NCBI RefSeq assembly: GCF_014203705.1
Contig: NZ_JACHJR010000001.1
Location: 5,952,001-6,016,000, forward strand
DNA: 64,000 bases
From: Kitasatospora gansuensis
GTDB lineage: Bacteria; Actinomycetota; Actinomycetes; Streptomycetales; Streptomycetaceae
Direction of reading: 5' to 3'
The notes under the pieces were generated by a model, which worked only from the letters and a program-made list of their open reading frames with translations, did no database searches and was not told the DNA's origin. Positions 63,341 to 64,000 of the stretch are shown in pieces (the first letter of the stretch is position 1; each line of letters opens with the position of its first letter). The translations under genes were made by a program, and so were the position numbers.

Positions 63341-63531
63341 ACTGGGACGGCATCACCATCGGTGTCCTCGCGGCCTTCGGATGCGTCATGCTCGTGCTCA
63401 CCCAGATCCGGGAGGTACTGGCCAAGCTGCCCGAACTCATCCGGGCCTGGCGCCGAGTGCGCCAGGAACTCGCGGCCCCGCTGCCGGACCCGGACGGGCA
63501 CGACAGCGAGCCTGACACCGGCACCGGATGA
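63337..63531 (+). CDS. Small membrane protein (64 aa)
   Basis: GTG 63337 overlaps the stop of the second-frame end of the previous gene (GTGA). One hydrophobic helix (DGITIGVLAAFGCVMLVL) is followed by a basic tail (LAKLPELIRAWRRVRQEL). It resembles the small membrane proteins of plasmids and integrative elements in actinobacteria, but no family was recognised. If the upstream frameshift is real it is still intact. Confidence 0.6.
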   Translation: MNWDGITIGVLAAFGCVMLVLTQIREVLAKLPELIRAWRRVRQELAAPLPDPDGHDSEPDTGTG

Positions 63532-63733
63532 GTTCGCCCGGTCGCACCTGGTGCTCGCGGCTCTCCACCGGATCCGTCGGGAACTCGGCGTATCGCTGCT
63601 GCGCGAGCGCTGGATCACCACCGACGTCCGAAGCGCGCCGATTGGGTGGTCGGAGGACCCTTACCGCCCGGCCATGGCGGAAGGTGACGTTCACCGGCGT
63701 CCGTTCCGCCCGGCTCCGGTGACCGCCCCACCA

Positions 63734-64000
63734 CTACCGTTCCGGGCAGTCCAGTCCCTGAGGCACCTCCGAGAGGTCGACCCCATCAAGGAGCCCCGCT
63801 GCATAAGCCGCCCCGTTCTCCACGTCGTCCGGATGGATGAGGGAGTCGGGGATGTTCAACCCGCGCATGAGGGCCCGCACCGAAATGCTGTACGTCCGCC
63901 CCATGGTGGTCACGGGGCAGGGGAATGATCCGTCCCCGATCGCCCGCCGGGCAGCGGCCTCGGTGATCCCCATCGCTGCCGCAGCCTCTTGGACCCCGAT
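63734..64000 (-). CDS. Excisionase/HTH-like DNA-binding protein (cut by window edge)
   Basis: At least 88 residues, entering from beyond the right edge: VQEAAAAMGITEAAARRAIG, DGSFPCPVTTMGRTYSISVR and ALMRGLNIPDS. This is the helix-turn-helix type (HTH_17) of excisionases and plasmid regulators, with the usual GxFPxPV and GRxY pattern. ATG 63973 is one possible internal start, but coding continues to the window end, so the true start is probably outside. It suggests the window ends inside or beside an integrative element. Confidence 0.65.
   Translation of the reverse strand: MGVQEAAAAMGITEAAARRAIGDGSFPCPVTTMGRTYSISVRALMRGLNIPDSLIHPDDVENGAAYAAGLLDGVDLSEVPQGLDCPER

Noticed and set aside
63551..63740. 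Plus-strand frame after the small membrane protein gene (reading VLAALHRIRRELGVSLLRER...)
   Set aside because: Coding bias is fair to about 63670 and then fades, and it overlaps the convergent excisionase-like gene; no good start or domain. It could be a remnant.
1..64000. tRNA, rRNA and CRISPR features
   Set aside because: I looked for T-loop signatures (GGTTCGA-type), rRNA-like stretches and regular repeats with spacers and found none that fit.

Overview
This is a high-GC, G/C-third-position window from an actinobacterium of the Streptomycetaceae (Streptomyces or Kitasatospora type). The evidence is the codon bias, frequent GTG/TTG starts, Streptomyces-type secreted hydrolases, glnE close to a large amylopullulanase gene, SigE-family sigma factors, and rare TTA (bldA-type) codons in regulatory genes. 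I saw no rRNA, tRNA or CRISPR array. The left edge cuts a Ser/Thr kinase gene and the right edge cuts an excisionase-like gene.

Layout. 0-7.7 kb: kinase fragment; class II aldolase plus carboxymuconolactone decarboxylase-like pair divergent from a MerR regulator; a large beta-helix/PKD secreted protein; a second secreted protein; a membrane acyltransferase. 7.8-12.1 kb: glnE and a PAP2/Aur1-type membrane phosphatase separated by an inverted repeat. 12.2-27 kb: exported starch and protein degradation (amylopullulanase, M4 protease, alpha-amylase), interrupted by amtB-glnK and by a sigma factor/membrane partner/secreted TNT-domain gene group. 27-34 kb: SDR, ROK regulator, lipoprotein esterase, hemerythrin, DUF1152, DUF1697, PNPOx-like and ArsC-like genes. 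34-41.6 kb: P450, two RsbU-type PP2C phosphatases, small proteins, and an operon pairing a protein that has an RHIM/amyloid-like N-terminal motif with a kinase/helical-repeat protein. 41.7-46.1 kb: cydAB, a LysR regulator and a DUF5993-like/DsbB-like pair. 46-52 kb: TDT transporter, TetR, lipoprotein, HAD phosphatase, DUF2334 protein. 52.5-57.7 kb: GH27 alpha-galactosidase, GH10 xylanase, ZapE-like ATPase. 57.8-61.7 kb: membrane protein plus winged-helix regulator, a second lipoprotein esterase, then a sigma factor overlapping a membrane-anchored esterase. 61.7-64 kb: disrupted genes and an excisionase-like gene, suggesting the edge of an integrated or decayed element.

How genes work together. 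Amylopullulanase and alpha-amylase share GCAAG/CTTGC-rich upstream repeats, consistent with common maltose/starch control. cydAB and the DsbB-like pair lie on opposite sides of lysR and each carries the same 42-bp element about 57-58 nt before its start codon, which suggests one LysR regulon joining the bd oxidase to a quinone-linked thiol-oxidation protein. Three related extracellular esterases occur; one is fused to a membrane anchor and is translationally coupled to a sigma factor, resembling an anti-sigma/sensor arrangement. The least explained systems are this sigma/esterase pair and the RHIM-like/kinase pair. Functions are inferred from sequence motifs read by eye; no database search was run.
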